Positions 22,500 to 30,295 are shown, numbered from the stretch's first letter. The stretch is DNA of 64,000 nt from Citrobacter arsenatis (GCF_004353845.1 NZ_CP037864.1:2976001-3040000); one strand, 5' to 3'. Notes: generated by a model from the letters alone, not told the origin. Program-made: numbers and translations.

Positions 22500-23067
22500 C
22501 ACGTTTATCGTGCTCAATAAGCTCATCCATAAGAACGGTCGACTTACCTGCAAATCTAAGATAGCACTCATTAAAATAGATTTCCGGGATAATGAACCTG
22601 TCTGTTCCAGGGTAACCAACAGCAGGAGGCAAGCGAATGAGAAGCCCTTTTTTAAGCAAGGAAATTGATTCTGAGCTTCCCTTCTCTGTCTTCAGCTGAT
22701 TATTGGCAGCTACAGCGAAAGAAAGATAAGCCCTTTCTGCGAGTGTCAGCGAGTCAAACAAGTCCGCCATTGCTTTCTTTTCACGCTCCTTTTCCTGTCT
22801 GGCATCTGATTCCTTAATTCGTTCAGTCACAGAGAAATAAACAGAATTGGCTATGCCGTTTAGCACATAGCTAACGCAGAACAGCAGGATGTAATACATC
22901 CAGTACTGAGGGAGGATTTCTGGATTATGCAGGTTTATCCATTCTTTCGCGCTGACCGGCATAACGACAATCAAGAAAATCAGGATGATGAGCATATGAA
23001 TCAACTGTTTAAGTGTCATTCCTTGCAGGAAGAAACGCATTAATTCCTGCCACCATGAGTTGTTCAT
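22480..23067 (-). CDS. sieB: superinfection exclusion protein SieB
   Basis: A 195-residue inner-membrane protein with two N-terminal membrane segments (QLIHMLIILIFLIVVMPV at about 20-38 and YWMYYILLFCVSYVLNGI at about 55-73), a charged linker (RQEKEREKKAMADLF) and a soluble C-terminal domain. Size, topology and opposed orientation within the PL operon match SieB of P22 and lambda, which aborts lytic growth of heterologous lambdoid phages. It is expressed from the prophage. An in-frame internal start near MTLKQ could give a shorter form like the lambda/P22 escape protein, which is inference. Confidence 0.87.
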   Translation of the reverse strand: MNNSWWQELMRFFLQGMTLKQLIHMLIILIFLIVVMPVSAKEWINLHNPEILPQYWMYYILLFCVSYVLNGIANSVYFSVTERIKESDARQEKEREKKAMADLFDSLTLAERAYLSFAVAANNQLKTEKGSSESISLLKKGLLIRLPPAVGYPGTDRFIIPEIYFNECYLRFAGKSTVLMDELIEHDKRVKNSTV

Positions 23068-23187
23068 CGGTGGGGCTCTCTTTGCTCTCTGTAGGGGTAA
23101 TTAGAGTTTATCCGATTTCTCGCTGTAGGGGTACACGAGAAACCACGAGCCGGGCGTGGATAAATATCCCGGCAACCAACAATTAAG

Positions 23188-23214
23188 GGCTGCCAGTTAG
23201 GCGGCCTTTTTATT
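23188..23214 (+). terminator. intrinsic terminator in PL operon
   Basis: GGCTGCC-AGTTA-GGCGGCC followed by TTTTTATT on the plus strand, opposite the upstream side of sieB. It would stop PL transcripts not carrying an antitermination complex. Confidence 0.75.
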
Positions 23215-23243
23215 AGCTCACGATACAAACAGAGGGTAAGGCG

Positions 23244-23576
23244 ATGAAAACTTTCAATGACTGGATGAACGAAGGAAGAAAATGGGAAGGGTTCCGTTTT
23301 TTTAACCGCCGAGTTGTATGTGCTGATGGGTACAGCATAAGCATTCAGGCTAACAATGGAGCTTATTGCCACCCACGCAAGGATATTGAGGATGTGGCTA
23401 GATACGACAGTTTCGAGCTTGGATTCCCTAGTGAAATAGACAAGTCAATTCTCGAGTATGCAGAGGATGAAGATAACCCATTAGACACTGTTTACCCATA
23501 TGTTCCTCGCGATGTCGTAGAGCAGCTAATTGAAGATCATGGTGGGATTAAAGAATTAGCAATCAAAGCCGCCTAA
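23244..23576 (+). CDS. phage early protein, unknown
   Basis: A 110-residue acidic protein (MKTFNDWMNEGRKWEGFRFF ... DVVEQLIEDHGGIKELAIKA). The N-terminal half resembles a small substrate-like beta domain (VCADGYSISIQANNGAYCHP); no family recognised. It is preceded by AGAGGGTAAGGCG and followed immediately by a terminator hairpin overlapping its stop codon, so it is an independent expression unit in the PL operon. Confidence 0.65.
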   Translation: MKTFNDWMNEGRKWEGFRFFNRRVVCADGYSISIQANNGAYCHPRKDIEDVARYDSFELGFPSEIDKSILEYAEDEDNPLDTVYPYVPRDVVEQLIEDHGGIKELAIKAA

Positions 23577-23590
23577 CAAGCGGCTTTTTT
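23568..23590 (+). terminator. intrinsic terminator overlapping gene end
   Basis: GCCGC-CTAACAA-GCGGC followed by six T; the loop contains the stop codon of the upstream gene. Confidence 0.8.
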
Positions 23591-23721
23591 CATACCTCAG
23601 CGGCTTCTCAGAGGACGCTTAGTTATGAATGGCGGCTATCCACCGCTTAAATTTCTGTATCGATGAAAATTGCATGCAGAGGTCTTTAGCTCAGCGGCGC
23701 GGCTTAAGCGCGGAGATGATT

Positions 23722-23949
23722 ATGAGTGAACAACAAAATGGCGGATCAGCGTTTCCAGAGCCAGTGATGGATTTTGCACAATACAGAGGCATGACGCTGC
23801 GTGACTACTTCGCGGCAAAGGCAATATGTCAATTAACAACTCCTGCTGATTATGTTGGGAGTAAAGAAACAGAAGAAAGTTACAGGAAGTGGGCTAACAA
23901 AGCATACAAAATGGCAGACGCAATGCTCCGCGCCCGGGAGGAATCATGA
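23722..23949 (+). CDS. small phage early protein, unknown
   Basis: A 75-residue protein (MSEQQNGGSAFPEPVMDFAQ then GMTLRDYFAAKAICQ) of a kind widespread in lambdoid early regions; function unknown. ATG 23722 follows GGAGATGATT; the open frame extends 31 codons upstream without a ribosome site. It is coupled to the next gene by ATGA. Confidence 0.68.
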   Translation: MSEQQNGGSAFPEPVMDFAQYRGMTLRDYFAAKAICQLTTPADYVGSKETEESYRKWANKAYKMADAMLRAREES

Positions 23950-24104
23950 CAGTCACACACAACGGCAAGCAGTACCACGCATCAAAACTCAACGACAACG
24001 AGTGGCAACTCTCATCAGTCGATAAACCTCGCGAGAAAATCACAATGAACCGCTGGCAGATGCACATTGCCGGGTTATTGCAGCAGGTGGATGGTAAATC
24101 ATGA
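23946..24104 (+). CDS. small phage early protein, unknown
   Basis: A 52-residue protein (MTVTHNGKQYHASKLNDNEW ... AGLLQQVDGKS) that overlaps both neighbours by four bases (ATGA at each end), so it is very likely translated by coupling. Function unknown. Confidence 0.6.
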   Translation: MTVTHNGKQYHASKLNDNEWQLSSVDKPREKITMNRWQMHIAGLLQQVDGKS

Positions 24105-24235
24105 TTAATCACAACATGCTTCGTGCAGCGCAGAACAAAGCGCTAATCGCCAGATTCATAGGTGATGGCTTGATGTGGATGTCGGCCTACAACGATATGA
24201 AGGCGGCAATTGGTTTTCCGTGGCACAGGAAATGA
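24101..24235 (+). CDS. small phage early protein, unknown
   Basis: A 44-residue helical protein (MINHNMLRAAQNKALIARFI ... MKAAIGFPWHRK) starting in an ATGA overlap and ending 2 bases before the next ATG. Function unknown. Confidence 0.55.
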   Translation: MINHNMLRAAQNKALIARFIGDGLMWMSAYNDMKAAIGFPWHRK

Positions 24236-24237
24236 TT

Positions 24238-24429
24238 ATGGGCTGGATTAAGTGTAGTGACAAGATGCCTCCTAATGGAGTGATGGTGTTGCTTCTTAAT
24301 GATGGTGATTATGATTTCGGGTTCATTATTGGAGACAGATTACATGTGTTTTCTTATGGGAAATGGAAACCTTTGCGCGTAGAAAAAGTAAGTCATTGGC
24401 AACCTCTTCCAGAGCCACCAACCGAATAA
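24238..24429 (+). CDS. DUF551-domain phage protein
   Basis: A 63-residue protein with the DUF551 pattern: start MGWIKCSDKMPPNGVMVLLL and end SHWQPLPEPPTE. The domain is very common in lambdoid phage early proteins, often fused to other modules; function unknown. ATG 24238 is preferred because the domain begins there. Confidence 0.8.
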   Translation: MGWIKCSDKMPPNGVMVLLLNDGDYDFGFIIGDRLHVFSYGKWKPLRVEKVSHWQPLPEPPTE

Positions 24430-24503
24430 CAAACCTCCCACATTCCCCCTACTCGTCCGGCTATCGCAGACGGGAAGCGCACAACCAAATTTCAGGAGAG
24501 ACC

Positions 24504-25475
24504 ATGAGTGAAGTAACGGATTTAGTCGTTATCGAAAAATCGAGTGCAATGGCTGTATTCACCAATAACGAGCAACTCGATCCCATCATTGAAAAAATCG
24601 AGAAAGAAGCTCGCAGCCTGGTACCGGATGTATCCACCAAGAAAGGCCGTGATGCTATCGCATCCATGGCGCACAAGGTTGCGCGTTCAAAAACATACAT
24701 CGACAACGCCGGTAAAGACCTTGTTGCTGAACTGAAGGCGCTACCAAAGCAGATCGACGAAAGCCGCCGCATTGTGCGTGAACGTCTGGACGCGCTGAAA
24801 GATGAGGTACGCCGCCCACTAACAGAGTGGGAGGCAGAACAGGAGCGAATTAAGGCAGAGGAAGCCGCCAAGATTAAAGCAGAGGAAGACCGTAAGCAGC
24901 TAGAGTCAGACCATGAAATTGCTTTGCTGATGAACGACGCATTTGACCGTGAACTGGCAGAGAAGAAAGCGGAAGAAGAACGCCAGCGCATTGCTCATGA
25001 AGAAGAGTTAAAGCGTCAGGCGGCAGAACAGGCCAAGCGCGAAGCCGAAGAGAAAGCAGCGGCTGAACTGGCAGCAGCGAAGAAACGCGAAGAGGATGCG
25101 ATTGCAGCAAGAGCACAGGCTGAATTACTGGCTAAGCAAGCACAAGAACGCGCAGAGCAGGAAGCTAAAGACGCCGCAGAGAAAGCTGAAGCAGATAAGA
25201 AAGCAGCCATTGAAGCGGAACAGCGCAAAGCTCAGGAAGAAGCTGATCGCATCAAGCGTGAAGCTGAGGCGAAAGAAGCAGCCCGTCTTGCGGAAGAGAA
25301 GCGCATCTCTGACGAGAAGGCAAAACGTGAAGCAGATGTTAAGCACCGCAAGGCCGTTGGTACTGAAATCGTAAACGCACTCACAGCTAATACCAGCATC
25401 TCACGCGAACAGGCTATCGAAGTCCTGAAAGCGCTGATGGATGGCCTGGTACCGAGAACACAAATTAACTACTGA
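24504..25475 (+). CDS. long coiled-coil phage protein (TolA-like composition)
   Basis: A 323-residue protein. Residues 1-110 form an N-terminal domain (MSEVTDLVVIEKSSAMAVFT, KGRDAIASMAHKVARSKTYI, DALKDEVRRPLTEWEAEQER). Residues about 115-280 are an almost continuous Ala/Glu/Lys/Arg coiled coil. The last 45 residues form a small domain with TSISREQAIEVLKALMDGLV. Homologues occur upstream of single-strand annealing genes in lambdoid phages, suggesting a recombination-related role, but none is established. ATG 24504 follows CAGGAGAG. Confidence 0.72.
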   Translation: MSEVTDLVVIEKSSAMAVFTNNEQLDPIIEKIEKEARSLVPDVSTKKGRDAIASMAHKVARSKTYIDNAGKDLVAELKALPKQIDESRRIVRERLDALKDEVRRPLTEWEAEQERIKAEEAAKIKAEEDRKQLESDHEIALLMNDAFDRELAEKKAEEERQRIAHEEELKRQAAEQAKREAEEKAAAELAAAKKREEDAIAARAQAELLAKQAQERAEQEAKDAAEKAEADKKAAIEAEQRKAQEEADRIKREAEAKEAARLAEEKRISDEKAKREADVKHRKAVGTEIVNALTANTSISREQAIEVLKALMDGLVPRTQINY

Positions 25476-25482
25476 GGTGCAT

Positions 25483-25680
25483 ATGAAGCTGAAACTCAAA
25501 TATGACCACGCTCATGGATATCTGGACAGCCAACGCAATCAGGTCTTGGAGCTTGATGGTGTGACGCTTGATGGGACAGTAGACACACGAGAAGTCCTCC
25601 CGCAGTTAGACGGCGCTGTAGTTCTCGAATGGCTTGCTGAACAGGGTTATGTAATCACACATCAGGAGCAAGCGGCATGA
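25483..25680 (+). CDS. small phage early protein, unknown
   Basis: A 65-residue acidic protein (MKLKLKYDHAHGYLDSQRNQ ... EQGYVITHQEQAA) starting 8 bases after the coiled-coil gene and coupled by ATGA to the next gene. Function unknown. Confidence 0.6.
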   Translation: MKLKLKYDHAHGYLDSQRNQVLELDGVTLDGTVDTREVLPQLDGAVVLEWLAEQGYVITHQEQAA

Positions 25681-25835
25681 GAGTTGCAGAGCGATGGGAC
25701 GATGATGCTTTCATCCGGCTGATGTCTGATGTGATTGGCGACGTGGAAGCAGAAGACGACGAGCCAGTTAACCTGGCTGCTGAGCTACAGAATCCGGTGA
25801 TCAGTTGGGCAGAATTTGCAGGAGATTTCACATGA
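25677..25835 (+). CDS. small acidic phage protein upstream of erf
   Basis: A 52-residue very acidic protein (MRVAERWDDDAFIRLMSDVI ... ISWAEFAGDFT) flanked by ATGA overlaps on both sides, the second with erf, whose ribosome site (CAGGAG) lies inside it. Function unknown. Confidence 0.6.
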   Translation: MRVAERWDDDAFIRLMSDVIGDVEAEDDEPVNLAAELQNPVISWAEFAGDFT

Positions 25836-26458
25836 CCGAGAAGAAGGTTTACGCCGCAATCAGTGGAGTTGCCTCCGCCCTTGCTGAGCAGGGAATCCGG
25901 AAGGAGAAAAAACAAGGCAGCCAGGTTAACTACGCGTTTCGCGGAATCGACGATATCTACAACGCGTTGGCACCGGAACTTGTGAAGCACAAACTTCTGA
26001 TTCTACCCCGCTACACCGAACGAACCAGCGTAGAGCGAACCAGTAAAAGCGGTGGCGCACTGTTCTACATCACAGTTCGCGGAGACTTCGATTTCGTCAG
26101 CACCGAGGATGGCAGCATCCACACGGTCACCACCTACGGCGAAGCAATGGACAGCGGTGATAAGGCGACTAACAAAGCTATGTCGATCGCCTACAAATAC
26201 GCTGCATTTCAGGCGTTCTGCATCCCTACCGAAGAAACCGCGATTGATGCCGATGCAGAGGTTCACCACTTAAAACCGGCTGATGCAGACCAGATTCTGG
26301 CTGAATTTACGCAGTACGCTGGCGCTGAGAACGACAGCAAGAAACTGCAGGAACAATACGCATCAACATGGCAACGCCTTAACGGATGGCCTGACCACCA
26401 GGCTAAATGCAAAGACGTAACCGGAATTCGAATCAGAGAACTAAAACAGGCGGCATAA
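25832..26458 (+). CDS. erf: Erf-family single-strand annealing recombinase
   Basis: A 208-residue ERF protein. The N-terminal core has the family features GSQVNYAFRGIDDIYNALAP and SGDKATNKAMSIAYKYAAFQ. The last 50 residues (EFTQYAGAENDSKKLQEQYA ... TGIRIRELKQAA) align with P22 Erf C-terminus, while the N-terminal part is further from P22 Erf. Erf anneals complementary strands and can circularise terminally redundant P22 DNA, fitting a headful-packaging phage. Confidence 0.93.
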   Translation: MTEKKVYAAISGVASALAEQGIRKEKKQGSQVNYAFRGIDDIYNALAPELVKHKLLILPRYTERTSVERTSKSGGALFYITVRGDFDFVSTEDGSIHTVTTYGEAMDSGDKATNKAMSIAYKYAAFQAFCIPTEETAIDADAEVHHLKPADADQILAEFTQYAGAENDSKKLQEQYASTWQRLNGWPDHQAKCKDVTGIRIRELKQAA

Positions 26459-26932
26459 ATGGCAATTAACACCATCATCGTTTCCGGCAACGTTGGTAAA
26501 GACGCGGTGCTCCGCGTCACACCAAACGGGAAGCACATTGCATCATTCTCTATCCCGGCAAAAACCGGATTTGGTGAGAACGAAAAGACATCATGGCTGA
26601 ACTGCAAAATGTTTGGCGCGATGGCTGAGAAGTTATCTGTGGCAGTAGTTAAAGGCGCAAAGGTCACTGTGTCAGGAGAGTTCGTCATTGAAGAGTGGAC
26701 TCGTCAGGATGGATCAGCAGCTCAGACACCAACAATTCTGGTGCGAGATATAGACCTTCCTCCGCGCAATGGACAGCAGCAGAGCCAGCAATCGTCGTCA
26801 CAGCCGCAGCGACAGCAACAACAACGCGCAGCTGCGCCGCAAGCCAGCGAACCGCCGATGGACTTTGATGACGATATTCCATTTGCACCGGTAACTCTTC
26901 CCTTCCCTCGTCACGCTATCCACGCCATTTAA
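26459..26932 (+). CDS. ssb: single-stranded DNA-binding protein, phage type
   Basis: A 157-residue SSB: OB fold at residues 1-100 (INTIIVSGNVGKDAVLRVTP, TSWLNCKMFGAMAEKLS), a Gln/Ser/Pro-rich linker, and the acidic partner-binding motif MDFDDDIPF at 134-142. Unlike bacterial SSB, the motif is not terminal: 15 further residues ending FPRHAIHAI follow. It follows erf directly and presumably supports annealing and replication. Confidence 0.92.
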   Translation: MAINTIIVSGNVGKDAVLRVTPNGKHIASFSIPAKTGFGENEKTSWLNCKMFGAMAEKLSVAVVKGAKVTVSGEFVIEEWTRQDGSAAQTPTILVRDIDLPPRNGQQQSQQSSSQPQRQQQQRAAAPQASEPPMDFDDDIPFAPVTLPFPRHAIHAI

Positions 26933-26945
26933 TCAGGAGAATCAA

Positions 26946-27230
26946 ATGTCGGCACCTCTCACCGGGGCGGGATATCTGCGCCCACCAAAGCGATCCGGCA
27001 CGCGTGAAGAAGTGCTGGCTCGTTGCTTTGCAGCTATCGCTAATGACGATTTCCAGAAGCCGACCATGGAAGACAGGCTTCTTGAGTTGCACGAAAAGGA
27101 AGTCTGGTACGCCAACTTAGAAGCGTCATTCAGGCCGGGATGGGTGGTAGTTGGACCTGTAGAGCCTGATTACGTTGATGACCGTATGCGTAAGTATCGC
27201 GGTCGTTATGGACAAGTAAGGAGCGACTGA
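26946..27230 (+). CDS. phage early protein, unknown
   Basis: A 94-residue protein (MSAPLTGAGYLRPPKRSGTR ... MRKYRGRYGQVRSD), behind AGGAGAATCAA, of unknown function. Its stop overlaps the next ATG as TGATG. Confidence 0.62.
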   Translation: MSAPLTGAGYLRPPKRSGTREEVLARCFAAIANDDFQKPTMEDRLLELHEKEVWYANLEASFRPGWVVVGPVEPDYVDDRMRKYRGRYGQVRSD

Positions 27231-27394
27231 TGAAAGCCTGGAGCATAGAAGAACTATCAGCGCTCATGCGCTACACCAACGCAGAAGTAGCAGAGATTAC
27301 CGGTCGGAGTATCAAAGAGGTAGGAGATAAGCGGCTGTCTGTGAATATTGAGCGGAATGGATGGGATGTTAACGATCCGGAGCGTGCATCATGA
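27230..27394 (+). CDS. small predicted helix-turn-helix protein
   Basis: A 54-residue protein (MKAWSIEELSALMRYTNAEV then AEITGRSIKEVGDKR) whose first 35 residues look like a minimal helix-turn-helix. It is coupled to the methyltransferase gene by ATGA. Function unknown. Confidence 0.58.
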   Translation: MKAWSIEELSALMRYTNAEVAEITGRSIKEVGDKRLSVNIERNGWDVNDPERAS

Positions 27395-28938
27395 GATACG
27401 GAAGCGTGTGCAGCGGCATCGAAGCTGCCAGCAAAGCATGGGAGCCTATCGGCTGGAAACCTGCCTGGTTCTCTGAAATTGAACCCTTCCCCTCCGCTGT
27501 TCTTGCCCAGCACTGGCCGGAAGTATCAAACCTCGGCGACATGACAAAAATCGCCGATGCGGTGCGCGCTGGTGATGTCGAGGCGCCTGATGTTCTGGTC
27601 GGCGGTACGCCTTGCCAGGCATTCAGCATCGCCGGCTTACGTGAAGGCCTGTCTGATGACCGCGGCCAGTTAACCCTCTCATACGTGGAATTAGCCAATG
27701 CAATCGACGCAAAGCGCCGCGAACGCGGTGAGACAGAAGCAATTATCGTCTGGGAAAACGTCCCCGGCGTGCTCAGCAGCAAAGATAATGCCTTCGGGTG
27801 CTTTCTGGCAGGACTTGCCGGAGAAAGCAGTGAGTTGCAGCCAGCAGGGGGAAAATGGACGCACGCAGGTTGTGTGTCTGGACCAGAAAGGGTTATTGCC
27901 TGGCGCGTTCTTGATGCTCAATTTTTTGGAGTGGCCCAACAACGCCGCCGTGTGTTCGTTGTCGCAAGTGCTCGAAAAGGATTTGATCCCGCAGAAATAC
28001 TTTTTGAGCAAGACGTCGGCAGCGGGTCGACTGAGGCGAATAATGTTGGGGTCGAGAGACGCTCCAGCACAGTTGATAACTGCACTCTCTATCGCTTCAG
28101 AAGAACAGATTCATACATCGATGACGGAGTAAGTAGCACGCTTTCGGCTAGAGATTATAAGGACCGTCGAGAGCTTGTTGTTATGGCCGATAATCGCGTA
28201 AGAACCCTTACCCCTCTCGAATATGAAAGGCTTCAGGGATTCCCAGATGGGCACACGCTGATCCAGTACGGGGAAAAACTTGCTGATGACGCGCCGCGTT
28301 ACAAGGCGATCGGAAATAGTATGGCGGTTCCGGTAATGCGATGGATCGGTGAGCGTATCGCCGCGGCGCTGCCAGCCGAGAAGTTGAGTGGAGATTATGG
28401 CGGAAGTAAAACCCCGCCAGACCAGCGCGACCTCTGGCGCACGCCGCCAGCCCTATTCGCTTCACTTAATGATGAATTTTGCTTTCAACTGGACGCAGCA
28501 GCAGCGCCTCATAACGCGCTATGCCGAAAGTTCATCACCGCCGATCAGAACACGCTGGAAACACTGTGGGCTGATTACCTGAATGTTCCTGGCTACGTCT
28601 GGCTTAACCCACCATACAGCGATATCACACCATTCGTGAAGAAAGCAGCAGCGGAGATCGCCAATCAGGTCGGCACGGTGATGCTGGTGCCGGCAGACAC
28701 ATCTGTTGGCTGGTTCCGTAAGGCTATCGAGACAGCCAGCGAGGTGCGTTTCATCACCGCCGGGCGTCTGGCATTTATCAACCCGGCCACCGGTAAACCG
28801 GTAAGCGGCAACAACAAAGGGTCGATGCTCATCATCTGGCATCCGTACCCGCGTACACACTGCCACTTCGCAACTGTGGAGCGGGACGAATTAATGACTT
28901 TCGGAGCGAAACTTCTCGCTCGACGGGAGGCTGCATGA
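27391..28938 (+). CDS. fused C5-cytosine and N6-adenine DNA methyltransferase
   Basis: A 515-residue protein with two methyltransferase domains. Residues 1-330 are a C5-cytosine enzyme: motif I YGSVCSGIEAA, motif IV GGTPCQAFS with catalytic Cys75, motif VI ENVPGV (122-127), motif VIII QRRRVFVV (184-191), and motif X AIGNSMAVPV (307-315). The target-recognition region between VIII and IX (about 195-270) is short. Residues about 340-510 match phage Dam-type N6-adenine methyltransferases: LWRTPPALFASLNDEF and catalytic NPPYS (406-410). No restriction partner is adjacent, so it probably protects phage DNA from host nucleases. Confidence 0.88.
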   Translation: MRYGSVCSGIEAASKAWEPIGWKPAWFSEIEPFPSAVLAQHWPEVSNLGDMTKIADAVRAGDVEAPDVLVGGTPCQAFSIAGLREGLSDDRGQLTLSYVELANAIDAKRRERGETEAIIVWENVPGVLSSKDNAFGCFLAGLAGESSELQPAGGKWTHAGCVSGPERVIAWRVLDAQFFGVAQQRRRVFVVASARKGFDPAEILFEQDVGSGSTEANNVGVERRSSTVDNCTLYRFRRTDSYIDDGVSSTLSARDYKDRRELVVMADNRVRTLTPLEYERLQGFPDGHTLIQYGEKLADDAPRYKAIGNSMAVPVMRWIGERIAAALPAEKLSGDYGGSKTPPDQRDLWRTPPALFASLNDEFCFQLDAAAAPHNALCRKFITADQNTLETLWADYLNVPGYVWLNPPYSDITPFVKKAAAEIANQVGTVMLVPADTSVGWFRKAIETASEVRFITAGRLAFINPATGKPVSGNNKGSMLIIWHPYPRTHCHFATVERDELMTFGAKLLARREAA

Positions 28939-28959
28939 CACTAACCAAACGAATCACAA

Positions 28960-28980
28960 GGTCGCTAATGCGGCCTTTTT
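28960..28980 (+). terminator. intrinsic terminator in PL operon
   Basis: GGTCGC-TAAT-GCGGCC followed by five T, 22 bases after the methyltransferase stop. Confidence 0.78.
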
Positions 28981-29035
28981 ATTTTCTAGCGTTCACCTTC
29001 AACCGAATTAACCGACAGTTCATGGAGCACTGACT

Positions 29036-29254
29036 ATGGCTGACATTATCGATAACGCATCAACGCTTGAAGATTTACAGCGTGATGCAGCACTGAGCAT
29101 GCACAGACTCAACCACTCAGCAGTATCAGCAACGCACTGTGAGGAATGCGGGGACAAGTTACTGGAGGCTCGCCGGAAAGCGTATCCGGGATGCACGATG
29201 TGTGTCAGTTGCCTAGAAGAAGTTGAGGCGAGGAATAAACAGCGAGGGTTGTGA
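29036..29254 (+). CDS. TraR/DksA-type zinc finger protein
   Basis: A 72-residue protein with the C4 zinc finger HCEECGDKL ... CTMCVSCLEEVE and an N-terminal helix, the pattern of phage and plasmid TraR proteins. TraR binds the RNA polymerase secondary channel and mimics DksA with ppGpp; whether this member keeps that activity is unknown. It overlaps the following gene as TGATG. Confidence 0.82.
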   Translation: MADIIDNASTLEDLQRDAALSMHRLNHSAVSATHCEECGDKLLEARRKAYPGCTMCVSCLEEVEARNKQRGL

Positions 29255-29493
29255 TGTTCCAGCTAATTCAACGGGGTCAGATATACGCTGACAATGCCGG
29301 GTGGCCGGTAATAATTCACTCAGTCACATCAGAAATAGTCCGCTATTGGCGACAGGGCAGGATCAACACCGCTTCAATTGACAGATTTAATAACGATTTC
29401 GAGTACCTCGACCCACACGAGGCGGCACAGATACGAGCTGAACTTGAAACAGCAGAACACTTAAAACGCCTCCGCGCTATGCGGGCGGCATGA
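29254..29493 (+). CDS. DUF4222-like small phage protein
   Basis: A 79-residue protein (MFQLIQRGQIYADNAGWPVI, then WRQGRINTASIDRFNNDFEY) resembling the DUF4222 family of lambdoid phages; function unknown. I took ATG 29254, which overlaps the TraR-like stop, rather than the GTG one codon upstream. Confidence 0.7.
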   Translation: MFQLIQRGQIYADNAGWPVIIHSVTSEIVRYWRQGRINTASIDRFNNDFEYLDPHEAAQIRAELETAEHLKRLRAMRAA

Positions 29494-29505
29494 ACATCGA
29501 CATAG

Positions 29506-29524
29506 GCCCATAAGGGCTTTTTTT
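29506..29524 (+). terminator. intrinsic terminator in PL operon
   Basis: GCCC-ATAA-GGGC followed by seven T, 12 bases after the upstream stop codon. Confidence 0.72.
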
Positions 29525-29542
29525 ATGCCCGGAGATTAACGA

Positions 29543-30295
29543 ATGCGAGTAGATAATGAAGTTCTGAACGTACTGAGCGCAGCAGAGTGTAATGGTCCGC
29601 AACTCTTCCTTACCGGTCAGCTTGAACGCAACCTCTACACCAGAACAAACAAAGTGCTGGAGGCGGCTGGAGGAAAATGGAACCGCAAAGCCAAAGCGCA
29701 CATTTTTGATACCGATGCATCCGATCGCATCGAGCAAATTATTCTTACCGGTGACGTCGTAGTGCCGAAGGATGATTTTGAGTTCTTTCCTACCCCGCCT
29801 GCCATTGTAAGACATGTTATTCACTTAGCAGATATCCGGGATGGTATGCGCGTTCTTGAACCGAGCGCCGGGCAAGGTGCTATTGCTAAAGAAGCACACA
29901 GCGCAGCCGCAGATGTGATGATCGATATGTATGAATTGATGCCGGCGAACAACGACATCCTTCACGGTCTCAATCTCCGGCTTTCAGGTATCGGTAAGCC
30001 GACTGATTTCCTCACTGTCGATCCTGATCCGGTTTATGACCGCGTGGTCATGAATCCTCCTTTCGGCCGACAGGCGGACATCAAGCACGTTTCTCATGCA
30101 CTGAAATTCCTTAAGCCTGGCGGTCTGTTGGTATCGGTTATGGCTTCATCTGTGACGTTTCGCAGCAACAAGCTGACAACTGATTTCCGCCAACTCATCG
30201 AGGAACGCGGCGGACACATCGAAGAACTGCCTGAAGGTGCATTTAAATCATCTGGAACGATGGTGAATACCGTCATCGTGGTCATTCCAGGCTGA
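29543..30295 (+). CDS. predicted SAM-dependent N6-adenine methyltransferase
   Basis: A 250-residue protein. Residues 1-75 are a separate N-terminal part (LYTRTNKVLEAAGGKWNRKA). The catalytic part has FFPTPPAIVRHVI, motif I VLEPSAGQGAIA (about 108-119), and motif IV VVMNPPFGRQ (about 165-174), the N-P-P-F tetrad of gamma-class amino-methyltransferases. A later LKPGGLLVSVMAS strand is typical. The substrate could be DNA, but is not proven. Together with the fused enzyme upstream it gives this prophage three methyltransferase domains. It stands alone between a terminator and xis. Confidence 0.82.
   Translation: MRVDNEVLNVLSAAECNGPQLFLTGQLERNLYTRTNKVLEAAGGKWNRKAKAHIFDTDASDRIEQIILTGDVVVPKDDFEFFPTPPAIVRHVIHLADIRDGMRVLEPSAGQGAIAKEAHSAAADVMIDMYELMPANNDILHGLNLRLSGIGKPTDFLTVDPDPVYDRVVMNPPFGRQADIKHVSHALKFLKPGGLLVSVMASSVTFRSNKLTTDFRQLIEERGGHIEELPEGAFKSSGTMVNTVIVVIPG

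Noticed and set aside
23064..23372. 102-codon minus-strand frame upstream of sieB
   Set aside because: Antisense to the 110-residue early gene and crosses a terminator; no start signal or similarity.
24461..25346. Minus-strand Ser/Cys/Leu-rich frames opposite the coiled-coil gene
   Set aside because: Low-complexity shadows of the repetitive Ala/Glu/Lys codons on the other strand.
27691..28132. Alternative frames on both strands in the fused methyltransferase gene
   Set aside because: They overlap C5 motifs VI to VIII of the main frame and have no starts or similarity; no sign that the main frame is broken.
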